From Shewanella profunda (lineage in GTDB: Bacteria > Pseudomonadota > Gammaproteobacteria > Enterobacterales > Shewanellaceae), in assembly GCF_023283765.1 (NCBI RefSeq), contig NZ_JAKILG010000006.1, positions 1 through 64,000 of the forward strand: a stretch of 64,000 nt of DNA, written 5' to 3'. Below the pieces are notes generated by a model that was given only the letters and a program-made list of their open reading frames with translations, did no database searches and was not told where the DNA came from. A program made the position numbers and the translations under genes. Below are positions 29,117-37,370 of the stretch, piece after piece (within the stretch, counting starts at the first letter, position 1; every line of letters begins with the position of its first letter).

Positions 29117-29188
29117 TGTGCCAAAGTGACACAATAATTGCTTCTTGTGCACTTTAACACCATAATATCCGTGTGACAGTTTGACACA
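29117..29188. promoter_or_regulatory. two copies of a palindromic operator before the toxin-antitoxin operon
   Basis: TGTGCCAAAGTGACACA (29117-29133) and TGTGACAGTTTGACACA (29172-29188) share TGTGNCANNNTGACACA, with starts 55 bases apart (about five helical turns). A weaker related stretch, TGTGCACTTTAACAC, begins at 29146 between them. They sit right before the antitoxin start, as expected for autorepression by a ribbon-helix-helix antitoxin and its toxin complex. Confidence 0.65.
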
Positions 29189-29203
29189 ACAGGAGACAAG
29201 ATT

Positions 29204-29476
29204 ATGGCGACTACTTTACCTCGCATCACCGCGCGAGTGGATGTCGAAACACAAGACTTACTCACAAGGGCGGCCGCACTCGCGGGGATGTCTAGCATTA
29301 ACTCATTTGTGTTAAGCGCAGCCATCGAAAAGGCCAAACAAGTGATTGAACGCGAGCAGTCGCTTAAGCTAAGCCAAGCTGACGCTATATTACTGATGGA
29401 AGCGCTCGATAAACCAGCAGTGGCAAATGCTAAACTCACAGCGGCTTCTGCACGTTATGAGAACAAAGCTCAATGA
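29204..29476 (+). CDS. DUF1778 antitoxin (TacA-like)
   Basis: 90 residues. The N-terminal ribbon-helix-helix (PRITARVDVETQDLLTRAAA) binds DNA, and the C-terminal part (AILLMEALDKPAVANAKLTA) is the toxin-neutralising tail of DUF1778/TacA proteins. AGGAGA lies 9 bases before ATG 29204. The stop overlaps the toxin start by 4 bases, a typical two-gene type II arrangement. Confidence 0.93.
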   Translation: MATTLPRITARVDVETQDLLTRAAALAGMSSINSFVLSAAIEKAKQVIEREQSLKLSQADAILLMEALDKPAVANAKLTAASARYENKAQ

Positions 29477-29970
29477 TGGATACGGTACTGCTCGATAGGG
29501 ATAAACACGATAGAAACCGATTCAACTGCGGCATTGAAGCTCTTAATAACTATTTGAAAGTGATGGCAAGTCAGCAAGCCAAGAAAGATAACACCCGGAC
29601 TTTCGTGTTAGAAGATGAGCAGGATAACGCCTTTATCATCGGCTTTTATACCTTAACCATGACGCCTATCGACCTTAAGGCTTTACCCGAAAAGTTACAG
29701 AAAAAGCACTTATCATCGACCTCCGGTGGCCTGATTGCCCGCTTAGCTGTCGATGAACACTACCAAGGCAAAGGCTTTGGGGAATGGTTACTGATTGATG
29801 CTTTGCGAAAGCTATTAGCCGCGAGTGATAGTGTGGCCTTTCCCGTTGTGATTGTTGATGCCAAAGATGGTGCAAAACACTTCTATGAACGCTATGGGTT
29901 CCAAGCATTTCAAGACGCAGAAAATAAACTCTTCATCACAATTGCAGATGTGAGAGCCAGCTTAGGTTAA
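29473..29970 (+). CDS. GNAT acetyltransferase toxin (TacT-like)
   Basis: 165 residues. N-terminal FNCGIEALNNYLKVMASQQA is the hallmark of TacT/AtaT-type toxins; LIARLAVDEHYQGKGFGEWL (about 95-114) contains the acetyl-CoA loop Q/R-x-x-G-x-G/A (here QGKGFG), and YERYGF is the C-terminal motif with the catalytic tyrosine. Known relatives block translation by acetylating the amino group of charged tRNAs. Substrate tRNA is not predictable from sequence. Confidence 0.92.
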   Translation: MMDTVLLDRDKHDRNRFNCGIEALNNYLKVMASQQAKKDNTRTFVLEDEQDNAFIIGFYTLTMTPIDLKALPEKLQKKHLSSTSGGLIARLAVDEHYQGKGFGEWLLIDALRKLLAASDSVAFPVVIVDAKDGAKHFYERYGFQAFQDAENKLFITIADVRASLG

Positions 29971-30174
29971 GTCTTAAGCAACCCAACACTAAACCCCTCC
30001 AATTGCTTCGGCTCAGATGGGACATCCTTGTCCACCGAGGCCGCGCCATCATCCATGATTTTTATCTGCGAATTTAGACAACTTCGCAGGGGAAGGTGTA
30101 TTCCTTTAGTTTTAGCGTTGTTTTTTTGCATTAACAAAGCAAAAAAAGTTGTGGTGTCTTGTTTTCTTAATTAA

Positions 30175-30288
30175 GAGTTAAAACACTTTACTGAACAGAA
30201 AATTAGTTTGGATTTAGATGATGGCGTCAAAGTAAACTGTGGCAAATTTGGTAATCTGCTTACTGATGTCAAAGACATCCACGGCTAG
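30175..30288 (+). pseudogene. pglX: C-terminal stump resembling a BREX PglX DNA methylase
   Basis: A 37-codon frame bounded by a TAA upstream and ending in TAG carries ISLDLDDGVKVNCGKFGNLL then TDVKDIHG. This matches, from memory, the C-terminal tail of PglX/BrxX adenine methylases of type 1 BREX systems (LDLDDGVKVNYGKFG). No start, ribosome site or methylase motif remains, so it is a deletion scar. Other large class-1 methylases share a DDGV-x-VN stretch, so the family is likely but not proven. The 29971-30174 stretch before it shows no gene. Confidence 0.6.
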
Positions 30289-30363
30289 AGGTCTGAATTA
30301 AGTATATAAACGGAATGATTTAGCAGTATTACTACTAATTTAGTGTCTAAAGGATTAATATAA

Positions 30364-32274
30364 ATGAGATTACAGAGTCTAAACGACATATTTGAACGCC
30401 GAATTTTACGTATTCCCGATTATCAGAGAGGTTATGCTTGGTCTACATTGCAGCTGACTGATTTTTGGGAAGATATCATACAGCTTGATCCTGCTCGAGT
30501 TCATTATACCGGTGTTATAACACTCGAACCGGTTAAAGCTAAGCTATGGCAAAAGTGGCAACAAGATGAGTGGATCATAGAGGGGGTTGGGTTTAAGCCT
30601 TTTTACGTTGTTGATGGGCAGCAACGTTTAACTACATCTATGATACTCATTCAGGCAATTCTTGAGTCTGTTGACGTGAGTGTTCAACTCAATTACCAAT
30701 CCTTAGAAAGTATCCGTAAACAGTACATATTATTTAAAGCCGATGATGGACAGCGTGAGAGTTTTATCTTTGGCTATGAAAAAGATAATCCAAGTGATGA
30801 GTATCTTAAAACAACCATCTTTGGTGAGCATTCGCACAGTAACTTACATCAAGAAACTTTGTACACTCAGAACTTACTCACGGCAAAAAACTATTTCAAA
30901 AAACAACTCTCTAATCTTGAGCCTGATGACATTGCGTTAATATTTAAAAAGTTGACGCAAAAGTTGAAATACAATTTGTATGAAATTGATGAAGAGATCG
31001 ACGTTTTTGTAACATTCGAGACGATGAATAATCGTGGTAAACCGCTAACAAGTTTAGAACTGCTGAAAAACCGCTTAATTTATCTTTCGACGTTATATCA
31101 TGATCATGAAGGACATGAGGTGCTTCGCAATAAGGTAAACAGTGCATGGAAGACGATGTATGAGTATCTAGGTAAAAATTCTGAAGCACCTTTAAACGAA
31201 GATTTATTTTTGCGTAATCATTGGACTATGTACTTTAAATATAGTCGAAACAAAGGTGATGATTATATTGTCTATTTACTTAACGAAAAATTTACAGCTA
31301 GAAATGTCACTCACCCAAAAAAGGCTGAAGATAGGGTAACTGTTGATGAAATTAGCGAATATGTGATTAGCTTGCAAGAGTCTATTAGGCACTGGTTTTA
31401 CATCCATAATCCATATTTTTCACTAACGGATTATAAAAATGAGCAAAACAAATTATTATTAGATCGTTTACAACGATTAAGCTTTCGGGCATTTAGGCCA
31501 TTATTGCTGGCCGCATTTGTGTCTAAGCAATCAATTGAAGATATCAATAAACTACTTATAGCCGCAGAAAGGTATAATTTTACCTTATTTTCATTATGTC
31601 ATCGTCGGTCAAATACCGGTGATTCAGAGTTTTTCTCAATGGCAAGAGAGTTGGCAACTAACTCCATAAGTATTACTTCTGTTATTACCACTATCGATGA
31701 CTGGATTGATAGTTATTATGACCCACAAAGATTTATGACGTATATAGCAGAGAAATATGAGCTTAGCCTAGGTGGTTTTTTTAAATGGGATGGCTTACGT
31801 TATTTTTTGTATGAGTATGATCAATGGTTAACTATTCGTGGAAAGCAATTTTCTCATAAACTAGGTTGGACGGATCTTAAAGCTACTAAAAACGATAGCA
31901 TTACTATTGAACATATCTTTCCTCAAACACCAGATAATGCTTATTGGCTGCAACGTTTCGAACATTTAGATAAAGATCAAACGATATTGTTAGCTAATTC
32001 TTTAGGTAATTTAGTACCTTTAAGTCGTTCGAAAAACTCGAGCTTGAAAAATGATGGCTTTGATGACAAAAAGAATAACGGTAATGGTGTTGGTTACTAT
32101 AATGGTTCTGCATCTGAAAATGAGATTGCTCAATATAACGAGTGGATGCCGGAGGCAGTGTTAGAAAGAGGACTAAGTTTACTTAACTTTATGGAACATC
32201 GCTGGCAGATAAGTTTGGGCGATGAGGCATTTAAAATAAAATTACTCCATTTAGATTTTTTAAATCAAGATTAA
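30364..32274 (+). CDS. DUF262-DUF1524 nuclease, GmrSD/BrxU-like predicted defence protein
   Basis: 636 residues. The N-terminal DUF262 domain has IPDYQRGYAWSTLQLTDFW (about 18-36) and VVDGQQRLTTSMILIQAI (about 87-104), the DGQQR loop that binds and hydrolyses nucleotide in GmrS-type proteins. Then comes a helical middle. The C-terminal DUF1524 HNH domain has TIEHIFPQTPD (about 517-527), LANSLGNLVPLSRSKNSSL and KN. The fused order is that of type IV enzymes that cut modified phage DNA (GmrSD, BrxU). The gene is visibly AT-rich relative to its neighbours. It stands 75 bases after a probable BREX pglX stump, fitting a defence-island origin. Confidence 0.9.
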   Translation: MRLQSLNDIFERRILRIPDYQRGYAWSTLQLTDFWEDIIQLDPARVHYTGVITLEPVKAKLWQKWQQDEWIIEGVGFKPFYVVDGQQRLTTSMILIQAILESVDVSVQLNYQSLESIRKQYILFKADDGQRESFIFGYEKDNPSDEYLKTTIFGEHSHSNLHQETLYTQNLLTAKNYFKKQLSNLEPDDIALIFKKLTQKLKYNLYEIDEEIDVFVTFETMNNRGKPLTSLELLKNRLIYLSTLYHDHEGHEVLRNKVNSAWKTMYEYLGKNSEAPLNEDLFLRNHWTMYFKYSRNKGDDYIVYLLNEKFTARNVTHPKKAEDRVTVDEISEYVISLQESIRHWFYIHNPYFSLTDYKNEQNKLLLDRLQRLSFRAFRPLLLAAFVSKQSIEDINKLLIAAERYNFTLFSLCHRRSNTGDSEFFSMARELATNSISITSVITTIDDWIDSYYDPQRFMTYIAEKYELSLGGFFKWDGLRYFLYEYDQWLTIRGKQFSHKLGWTDLKATKNDSITIEHIFPQTPDNAYWLQRFEHLDKDQTILLANSLGNLVPLSRSKNSSLKNDGFDDKKNNGNGVGYYNGSASENEIAQYNEWMPEAVLERGLSLLNFMEHRWQISLGDEAFKIKLLHLDFLNQD

Positions 32275-32334
32275 AATGCGGGTAAATAACTTAATTCAAC
32301 AGTTACTCTACGGCTGTAGACCTTATGGAATTTA

Positions 32335-32960
32335 AACGAGCCATCCATTGTTAAATTCTCTGTCTTTAGAGTTAATGCATACGTAGGGATTAACTGAATT
32401 AAGCACTGGTATGGAAGTGACCGTTGGCGGCATGGATGCCGCCGTCGAGCCTATAGGGATATATTCACGGCGAGTCACTGGAATGACAGTGCTTAATCTA
32501 TTGCACAGTGCTCTCAAATATTTTCAGTTCTTTTGCAAAAACAAGCATAAAAAATTAACGAGCCACCCATTGTTAAATTTCCTGTCTTTAGAGTTAATGC
32601 AGATGTAGGGATTTACTGAGTTAAGCATTGTGATGGAAGTGACCGTTGGCGGTATCGCCGCTCTTTCACATCTAACCCATAGGGATATGGGTCAGATGTC
32701 ACTATGATGTCTGGAACATCATTGACCATGTGATCGCGGCATTCGCACTTCTATATGCAGCAGATGCCGCCGTCGAGCCTATAGGGATGACTTATTTTAA
32801 AATCAAAGTCGGCGAGTCACTGGAGTAGCAGTGCTTAATCTCTGACACAATACTCTCAAACATTTTCAGTTGATTGTAATGCCACTTAATTTAACGAGCC
32901 ACCCATAGCTAGCATCCCAGTATATTGAGTTAAAACATATACAGGATTAATTAGCACTCA
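32335..32960. repeat. tandem cluster of structured repeat units
   Basis: Unit A (96 bases) occurs at 32335-32430 and 32557-32652 with about 10 differences, and again, decayed, from 32893. Unit B (ATGCCGCCGTCGAGCCTATA, then GGGAT) starts near 32434 and 32764. Together they make palindromic elements bounded by TTAAGCACTG/CAGTGCTTAA: element 1 at 32399-32496 and element 2 at 32621-32838. Inside are nested hairpins (GGCGGCAT/ATGCCGCC; CATCTaACCCATA against its near complement at 32671-32700). The open frames crossing it look incidental. No transposase is present. Confidence 0.75.
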
Positions 32961-32973
32961 TTTACCTAACATA

Positions 32974-33360
32974 CTAGTTGTACTTTATATTCATCGCGAT
33001 CAGCGGTTCGCGGGAGGCTTTTTCGGCGCGTAGGCGGGCGAGGTATTTTTCCCATAGATCCACTTGGTGGGTGGCGAGATCGTAGAGCACTTTCCACGAG
33101 AATAGGCCTGTGTCGTGGCCGTCATCGAAGACGATTTTTACCGCGTAGTTACCTACGGGTTCAATGGCGCTGATATTAACGTTTTTCTTGTGGGTGACCA
33201 GCTTTGGATTGCCGTGACCATGCACTTCGGCCGAGGGTGAGTAGACTCTGAGCATCTCGCAGCTGAGCTGATATTGCTCACCATTGTCGAAACTGATTTC
33301 TAGAATGCGTGATTTACGTTTCAGTTTAAGATCGGTGACATTGGGCGTTGCTGTGGTCAT
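32974..33360 (-). CDS. DUF971 (GBBH-like N-terminal domain) protein
   Basis: 128 residues. The short domain seen at the N-terminus of gamma-butyrobetaine hydroxylase, here alone: LKRKSRILEISFDNGEQYQL, CEMLRVYSPSAEVHGHG and FDDGHDTGLFSWKVLYDLA. The domain can bind zinc in some proteins; related small proteins act near FeS cluster assembly, but no function is proven here. It follows hslU on the same strand after a 207-base gap that includes a perfect hairpin (33528-33554), so it may be its own unit. Confidence 0.9.
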   Translation of the reverse strand: MTTATPNVTDLKLKRKSRILEISFDNGEQYQLSCEMLRVYSPSAEVHGHGNPKLVTHKKNVNISAIEPVGNYAVKIVFDDGHDTGLFSWKVLYDLATHQVDLWEKYLARLRAEKASREPLIAMNIKYN

Positions 33361-33527
33361 AGGTTGGCTACCAAGAAAATGCTAAGGATAGGATAACGAC
33401 TCATTAAAATAACACCTGACTAATGTAACCACTCGCGGCCAAGGATACAAAGGGTAAGTCAGAGGCGCCTATCTTTTGGAGGAGGCTTTTTCGTTTAAGT
33501 CACACTTTTGCATTTGAGTCGTCGTTT

Positions 33528-33554
33528 ACCGCCAAGTCGTTTGGGCTTGGCGGT
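33528..33554 (-). terminator. hairpin after hslU
   Basis: ACCGCCAAG and CTTGGCGGT form a perfect 9-bp stem with a 9-base loop, starting 14 bases past the hslU stop. The minus strand continues AAACGACG with no U-tract, so it is a weak or processing-type transcript end. Confidence 0.5.
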
Positions 33555-33567
33555 GAACGGTTTCGTA

Positions 33568-34896
33568 CTAGAGGATAAAGCGGCTGAGATCTTCGTCTTG
33601 GACTAAGTTATCTAAGTGGGCGCTGACATAGTCGGCGTCGATAACGAAGGCGGAGCCTGACTTTTCCGATGCGTCGTAGGAGATATCTTCCATCAGTTTC
33701 TCCATCACAGTATGCAGACGACGGGCGCCGATGTTCTCGGTGCGCTCGTTTACTTGCCATGCAGCCTTAGCGATGCTTTCTATCCCCGATTCAGTAAACT
33801 CGACTTTGACGCCTTCAGTGCCCATCAACGCGATATATTGCTCGGTGAGTGATGCGTGTGGCTCGGTCAGAATTCGTTTAAAATCATCGGCAGATAGCGC
33901 ATCTAACTCAACACGAATGGGCAGACGACCCTGTAACTCAGGGATTAAATCCGATGGTTTAGACATCTGGAATGCACCTGAGGCGATAAACAGAATATGG
34001 TCGGTTTTAACCATGCCGTGTTTAGTGGTTACTGTGCAGCCTTCAACGAGCGGCAGTAGGTCACGTTGCACGCCTTCGCGCGAAATATCTGGCCCTGAGG
34101 TTTCGCCACGCTTACAGATTTTGTCGATTTCGTCGAGAAACACAATGCCGTGTTGCTCAACCATTTCAATGGCTTGCTCTTTTAAGTCTTCTTGATTGAC
34201 CAGTTTTGCTGCTTCTTCCTCGATCAAGAGCTTAAAGGCTTCTTTGATCTTCATTTTGCGACGTTTTGCCGGAGCTTGGCCCATGTTTTTAAATAGGCTT
34301 TGCAGTTGGTTGGTCATTTCTTCCATGCCTGGTGGCGACATGATTTCAACACCAATTTGCGGTTGGGCCACATCAATATCGATTTCTTTATCGTCCAATT
34401 GACCTTCGCGTAGCTTCTTGCGGAAGACTTGGCGGGTGTTGGAGCTGGAGTCGGTTTCTGTGGTTTCCCAGTCGTTTTTCGGCTTGGGCAACAGGGCGTC
34501 GAGAATACGCTCTTCGGCGTGTTCTTCGGCGCGTTGGCGGCACTTACCCATTTGCTGTTCACGGGTCAGTTTGATGGCGATATCGGTCAAATCGCGGATG
34601 ATTTGCTCGACTTCCTTACCGACATAACCAACTTCGGTGAACTTAGTCGCTTCAACCTTAATAAAAGGCGCGTTAGCCAGCTTGGCTAAACGGCGGGCAA
34701 TTTCTGTTTTACCAACGCCTGTGGGGCCAATCATTAGGATATTTTTTGGGGTAACTTCTTGACGGAAATCCACATCCAGTTGCATCCGGCGCCAGCGGTT
34801 ACGCAGGGCAACGGCAACGGAGCGTTTGGCCTTTTGTTGGCCGATAATGTGTGCATCCAGCTCGTGGACAATCTCACGGGGGGTCATTTCAGACAT
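33568..34896 (-). CDS. hslU: ATP-dependent protease ATPase subunit HslU (ClpY)
   Basis: 442 residues from ATG 34896 ([20 protein letters not shown]); the longer frame runs back into hslV. AAA+ unfoldase that feeds HslV. Motifs: [17 protein letters not shown] (Walker A, about 57-73), [11 protein letters not shown] (Walker B), the GYVG pore loop ([10 protein letters not shown]), sensor-2 [14 protein letters not shown], and the C-terminal DLSRFIL tail that docks in HslV. It starts 19 bases after the hslV stop. Confidence 0.97.
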   Translation of the reverse strand: MSEMTPREIVHELDAHIIGQQKAKRSVAVALRNRWRRMQLDVDFRQEVTPKNILMIGPTGVGKTEIARRLAKLANAPFIKVEATKFTEVGYVGKEVEQIIRDLTDIAIKLTREQQMGKCRQRAEEHAEERILDALLPKPKNDWETTETDSSSNTRQVFRKKLREGQLDDKEIDIDVAQPQIGVEIMSPPGMEEMTNQLQSLFKNMGQAPAKRRKMKIKEAFKLLIEEEAAKLVNQEDLKEQAIEMVEQHGIVFLDEIDKICKRGETSGPDISREGVQRDLLPLVEGCTVTTKHGMVKTDHILFIASGAFQMSKPSDLIPELQGRLPIRVELDALSADDFKRILTEPHASLTEQYIALMGTEGVKVEFTESGIESIAKAAWQVNERTENIGARRLHTVMEKLMEDISYDASEKSGSAFVIDADYVSAHLDNLVQDEDLSRFIL

Positions 34897-34915
34897 AATA
34901 TTCCTCACGGGCTGG

Positions 34916-35440
34916 TTAGTAATTGAGTTCTTCAATCGTCTTGAATTGATTGGTAAATACGCAGATATCACCCGCAATCGTCAGGGATTTTTCGGCGATT
35001 TCTAGGGCCGACAGTTCAGTGTTTTGCAACAGAGCAAGCGCAGCGGCTTGGGCATAATTGCCACCTGAACCTATGGCGACTAAGTCATGTTCTGGTTGCA
35101 CGACATCGCCGTTACCTGTGATGATCAGCGAGGTTTCGGCATCGGCCACCACTAACAGTGCTTCGAGTTTGCGCAGCATACGATCGGTACGCCAATCTTT
35201 AGCAAGCTCGACGGCTGAGCGGAGTAGATGGCCTTGGTGCATTTCGAGTTTTGCCTCAAAACGCTCAAATAGGGTGAAAGCATCGGCGGTGCCACCAGCA
35301 AAACCTGCCAGTACTTTGTTGTGATACAAGCGACGCACTTTTTTGGCGTTACCTTTCATGACGGTATTGCCTAGGGAGACTTGTCCATCGCCGGCGATGA
35401 CAACTTGATTATTACGGCGTACTGATACGATAGTGGTCAC
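34916..35440 (-). CDS. hslV: ATP-dependent protease peptidase subunit HslV (ClpQ)
   Basis: 174 residues. I start it at GTG 35440, giving (M)[20 protein letters not shown]: after removal of the first residue, Thr1 is the catalytic nucleophile, and AGAGGA stands 8 bases upstream. The frame continues 11 codons further without family character. Lys33-region [15 protein letters not shown] and [14 protein letters not shown] are conserved. With HslU it degrades misfolded proteins and specific regulators. A MITE-like element begins only 55 bases upstream, so the promoter is squeezed or supplied by it. Confidence 0.97.
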   Translation of the reverse strand: MTTIVSVRRNNQVVIAGDGQVSLGNTVMKGNAKKVRRLYHNKVLAGFAGGTADAFTLFERFEAKLEMHQGHLLRSAVELAKDWRTDRMLRKLEALLVVADAETSLIITGNGDVVQPEHDLVAIGSGGNYAQAAALALLQNTELSALEIAEKSLTIAGDICVFTNQFKTIEELNY

Positions 35441-35495
35441 TTTTAAATCCTCTTCTCTTGCCCGCAAGGACAAATCCTACGGTGGATGATGGAGT

Positions 35496-35759
35496 TATCC
35501 CAAGCTACCTGAAGATAAGAGTTTCAGAGCGCCTAGGGTGCTTCAATTCAAGGTGTATTAATGACAGAATGTCGGCCACCTTTTGAATTGATGCAACACG
35601 GAAGTGGAGTGCTCTAGGCGCTCCGTCCCGGCGGGTTTTAGCGGACTTTATGCTGTGTTGGCTATTTTTAACTTAGCCCACTAGGTCTGCAAATAGCCGC
35701 CTTGCCCAAAGTGCGTTAAATTCTCGCTGAATTCTGCATCTTCAGGTTGTTTGGGTATA
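35496..35759. mobile_element. 264-bp MITE-like element upstream of hslV
   Basis: Imperfect terminal inverted repeats bound it: TATCCCAAGCTACCTGAAGAT (35496-35516) on the left and the near complement of it, ATCTTCAGGTTGTTTGGGTA (from 35738), on the right. Inside lies a further inverted repeat, GAGCGCCTAG with CTAGGCGCTC, plus TTCAATTCAA with TTTTGAATTGA. It encodes no protein. Similar ends (TATACCCAA...CCTGAAGAT) are familiar from dispersed repeats in Shewanella and Vibrio, from memory. Extension of the ends to a target duplication was not resolved. Confidence 0.65.
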
Positions 35760-35800
35760 TATGGGGATAGATGACAATAATTCAAGTAATAGTGGCAAAT

Positions 35801-35836
35801 GCCAAAGGAGTTTGCGATCTTTCGCGCTCCTTTGGC
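35801..35836. repeat. strong hairpin, possible terminator remnant
   Basis: GCCAAAGGAG (35801-35810) and CTCCTTTGGC (35827-35836) pair perfectly, and GCGA/TCGC pairs inside the loop. No U-tract follows on either strand. It lies in the 257-base gap between the MITE-like element and the broken reductase gene, where no coding frame is convincing. Confidence 0.55.
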
Positions 35837-36017
35837 TGCAAAAATAATTATTTACTGGGAAAGGATTGTTCTACTCACTTCAAAACGGCCATCGAGGGAA
35901 GAGGATTTGATGGTTGAAATTATCCTTTTATTGGCACTTTGAGTTACAAAACAAAGGCTAAAACATGCTCGTCATCACCTCATCGTTCAATGTCATCTGC
36001 CACATGTAAACTATTTA

Positions 36018-36259
36018 TCATGCCGCTTCGTTTATAACTCGGTAACGGGTTTGTACGTAGCCATTGTCATACTGCTGCGTGTGAACTGGCATTAATTGAA
36101 CGGCTTGGGGCAAATCACCAAAGAGCGGAATACCTTTACCAAGTACAGTGGGAATACGAGTTAGGGTGGGCTCCTGTATAAGTCCAGCCGCTAAAAAGCC
36201 TTGGCGATATAGCCGTCGAGACTCGCGGCATAACAACAGAGGTTTTCATTAACCATCAT
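36018..36259 (-). pseudogene. dihydrofolate reductase/RibD-C family gene with internal deletion
   Basis: Read leftward from 36259, the frame MMVNENLCCYAASLDGYIAK is the start of a dihydrofolate reductase-family protein (CYAASLDGYIA), then hits a stop. At the same point a second frame supplies the C-terminal third: QGFLAAGLIQEPTLTRIP, then VLGKGIPLFGDLPQAVQL and the closing YVQTRYRV. The join falls at CGCCAAGG near 36207. About 100 of roughly 175 codons are missing and the two parts are out of frame, so it is inactive. Confidence 0.8.
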
Positions 36260-36371
36260 TGATTTTATTATGATTTTAACGACCAGCGATTATATGTCAG
36301 GATCAGATTAAGGCGATAGGTTAGGAGGGCTTAAGTTTGGTGCAGGCTATTAATCTATTTTAAGTTAATCC

Positions 36372-36409
36372 AAAAAAAATCCCCGAGGGCACTGGCAGCT
36401 CTCGGGGGA
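36372..36409 (-). terminator. terminator downstream of the TtrR-like regulator
   Basis: CCCCGAG (36381-36387) and CTCGGGG (36401-36407) pair; on the minus strand ATTTTTTTT follows. It lies 163 bases beyond the regulator stop. Two further perfect small hairpins, AGTGCT/AGCACT (36436-36451) and CTGCGAC/GTCGCAG (36516-36534), lie between. No gene is visible from 36260 to 36571. Confidence 0.8.
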
Positions 36410-36571
36410 AGGTTCAAAAGCAGTGGAGATCGTAAGTGCTTGAGAGCACTAATGATGGAACCTAGTTTAGAGTCTGTCACTGTCTTAGCTTAGGGGCAAA
36501 GATAAAGATACAAACTGCGACAGCTTGTCGCAGGTAAGGGCAAAGCCATTCAGCGGTTTTAGAACATGGTT

Positions 36572-37174
36572 TTACTCTACGACATGGAGGTTTGCGAGGT
36601 GCTGTACTAGCTCTGCCATATTATTCACCTCGAGTTTTTTCATGATTTTTGCGCGGTGCACTTCAATCGTGCGCAGGGATAAAAACATCGCTTCTGAGAT
36701 TTGTTTGTTAGTCATGCCTTGGATCACATGGGCTAATACTTGTTGTTCGCGTTCGGTCAGCCTTCCAAATTTATGTTGTAAGCTTTGCTGCTCAAAGGTC
36801 GCTTGGCTCTCGCGCTGAGCCTTTTCAATGGCCTGCACTAATGCTTTGCCCGATACGGGTTTTTGAAAGAAGTCACAGGCTCCCTTACGAAAGGCACTCA
36901 ACGCCATAGGTAGATCACCGTGGCCAGTTAAGAATATGACTCCTAGCGGGCTTTGGGTCTCTATGAGTTTTTGCTGTACTTCTTGGCCTGTAATTTCAGG
37001 CATTCTACTATCTAAAATCACACAGCCCGCCTGGGATAAAGGGCACTGTTCGAGAAAGTCACGGCCATTATTAAAGGTTTGTACTTGATAGCCAAATTGC
37101 CGGAGCATAAAGCCAAGCGAGTCTAAAATCGCTTCATCATCATCGACTAGATAGAGTGGCAACTTAGTGAGCAT
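36572..37174 (-). CDS. FixJ/TtrR-like response regulator
   Basis: 200 residues. Receiver domain: VDDDEAILDSLGFMLRQFGY, phospho-site CVILDSRMPEITGQEV, FLTGHGDLPMALSAFRKGA and FFQKPV. LuxR-type output: LTEREQQVLAHVIQGMTNKQ (about 137-156), ISEAMFLSLRTIEVHRAKIM. This is the FixJ-like class with a PAS-less partner. Divergent from the sensor kinase gene across 196 bases. In S. oneidensis-type genomes such a pair flanks octaheme tetrathionate reductase, so it likely controls that gene; this is inference. Confidence 0.92.
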   Translation of the reverse strand: MLTKLPLYLVDDDEAILDSLGFMLRQFGYQVQTFNNGRDFLEQCPLSQAGCVILDSRMPEITGQEVQQKLIETQSPLGVIFLTGHGDLPMALSAFRKGACDFFQKPVSGKALVQAIEKAQRESQATFEQQSLQHKFGRLTEREQQVLAHVIQGMTNKQISEAMFLSLRTIEVHRAKIMKKLEVNNMAELVQHLANLHVVE

Positions 37175-37370
37175 ATATGTCCTGTGTAATTGGGCAAATT
37201 CGCAATCAGCTTAAGCCGTGAGCGTGTAGGGCTCAAGATTAACCCTGTGTCTTGGGAGGTATATCACTAAATCACAATATTCATTTTAAAGTGAGATAAG
37301 AGTTTGGTGGAATTTCACAGCTTAGGTTTTCTTTATAAGTTAAGGTCTTGGTATTCCTCAGGCAAAAGAG

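Noticed and set aside
28951..29439. 162-codon frame on the minus strand
   Set aside because: It is mostly antisense to the antitoxin gene and the operators, and has no ribosome site. The segment outside the antitoxin (about 28951-29110) has a protein-like composition, but I could not match it to anything.
32335..32960. CRISPR array or integron attC sites
   Set aside because: The repeats are 96 bases or longer, diverged and only two or three in number, with no cas genes. The ends do not show the paired RYYYAAC/GTTRRRY core of attC, and no integrase is present.
34196..34689. Plus-strand frames of 68-86 codons
   Set aside because: They are antisense shadows of hslU.
35441..35640. Sigma-32 heat-shock promoter for hslV
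   Set aside because: CTTGAA appears inside the MITE-like element, but no CCCCAT-type minus-10 lies at a correct distance.
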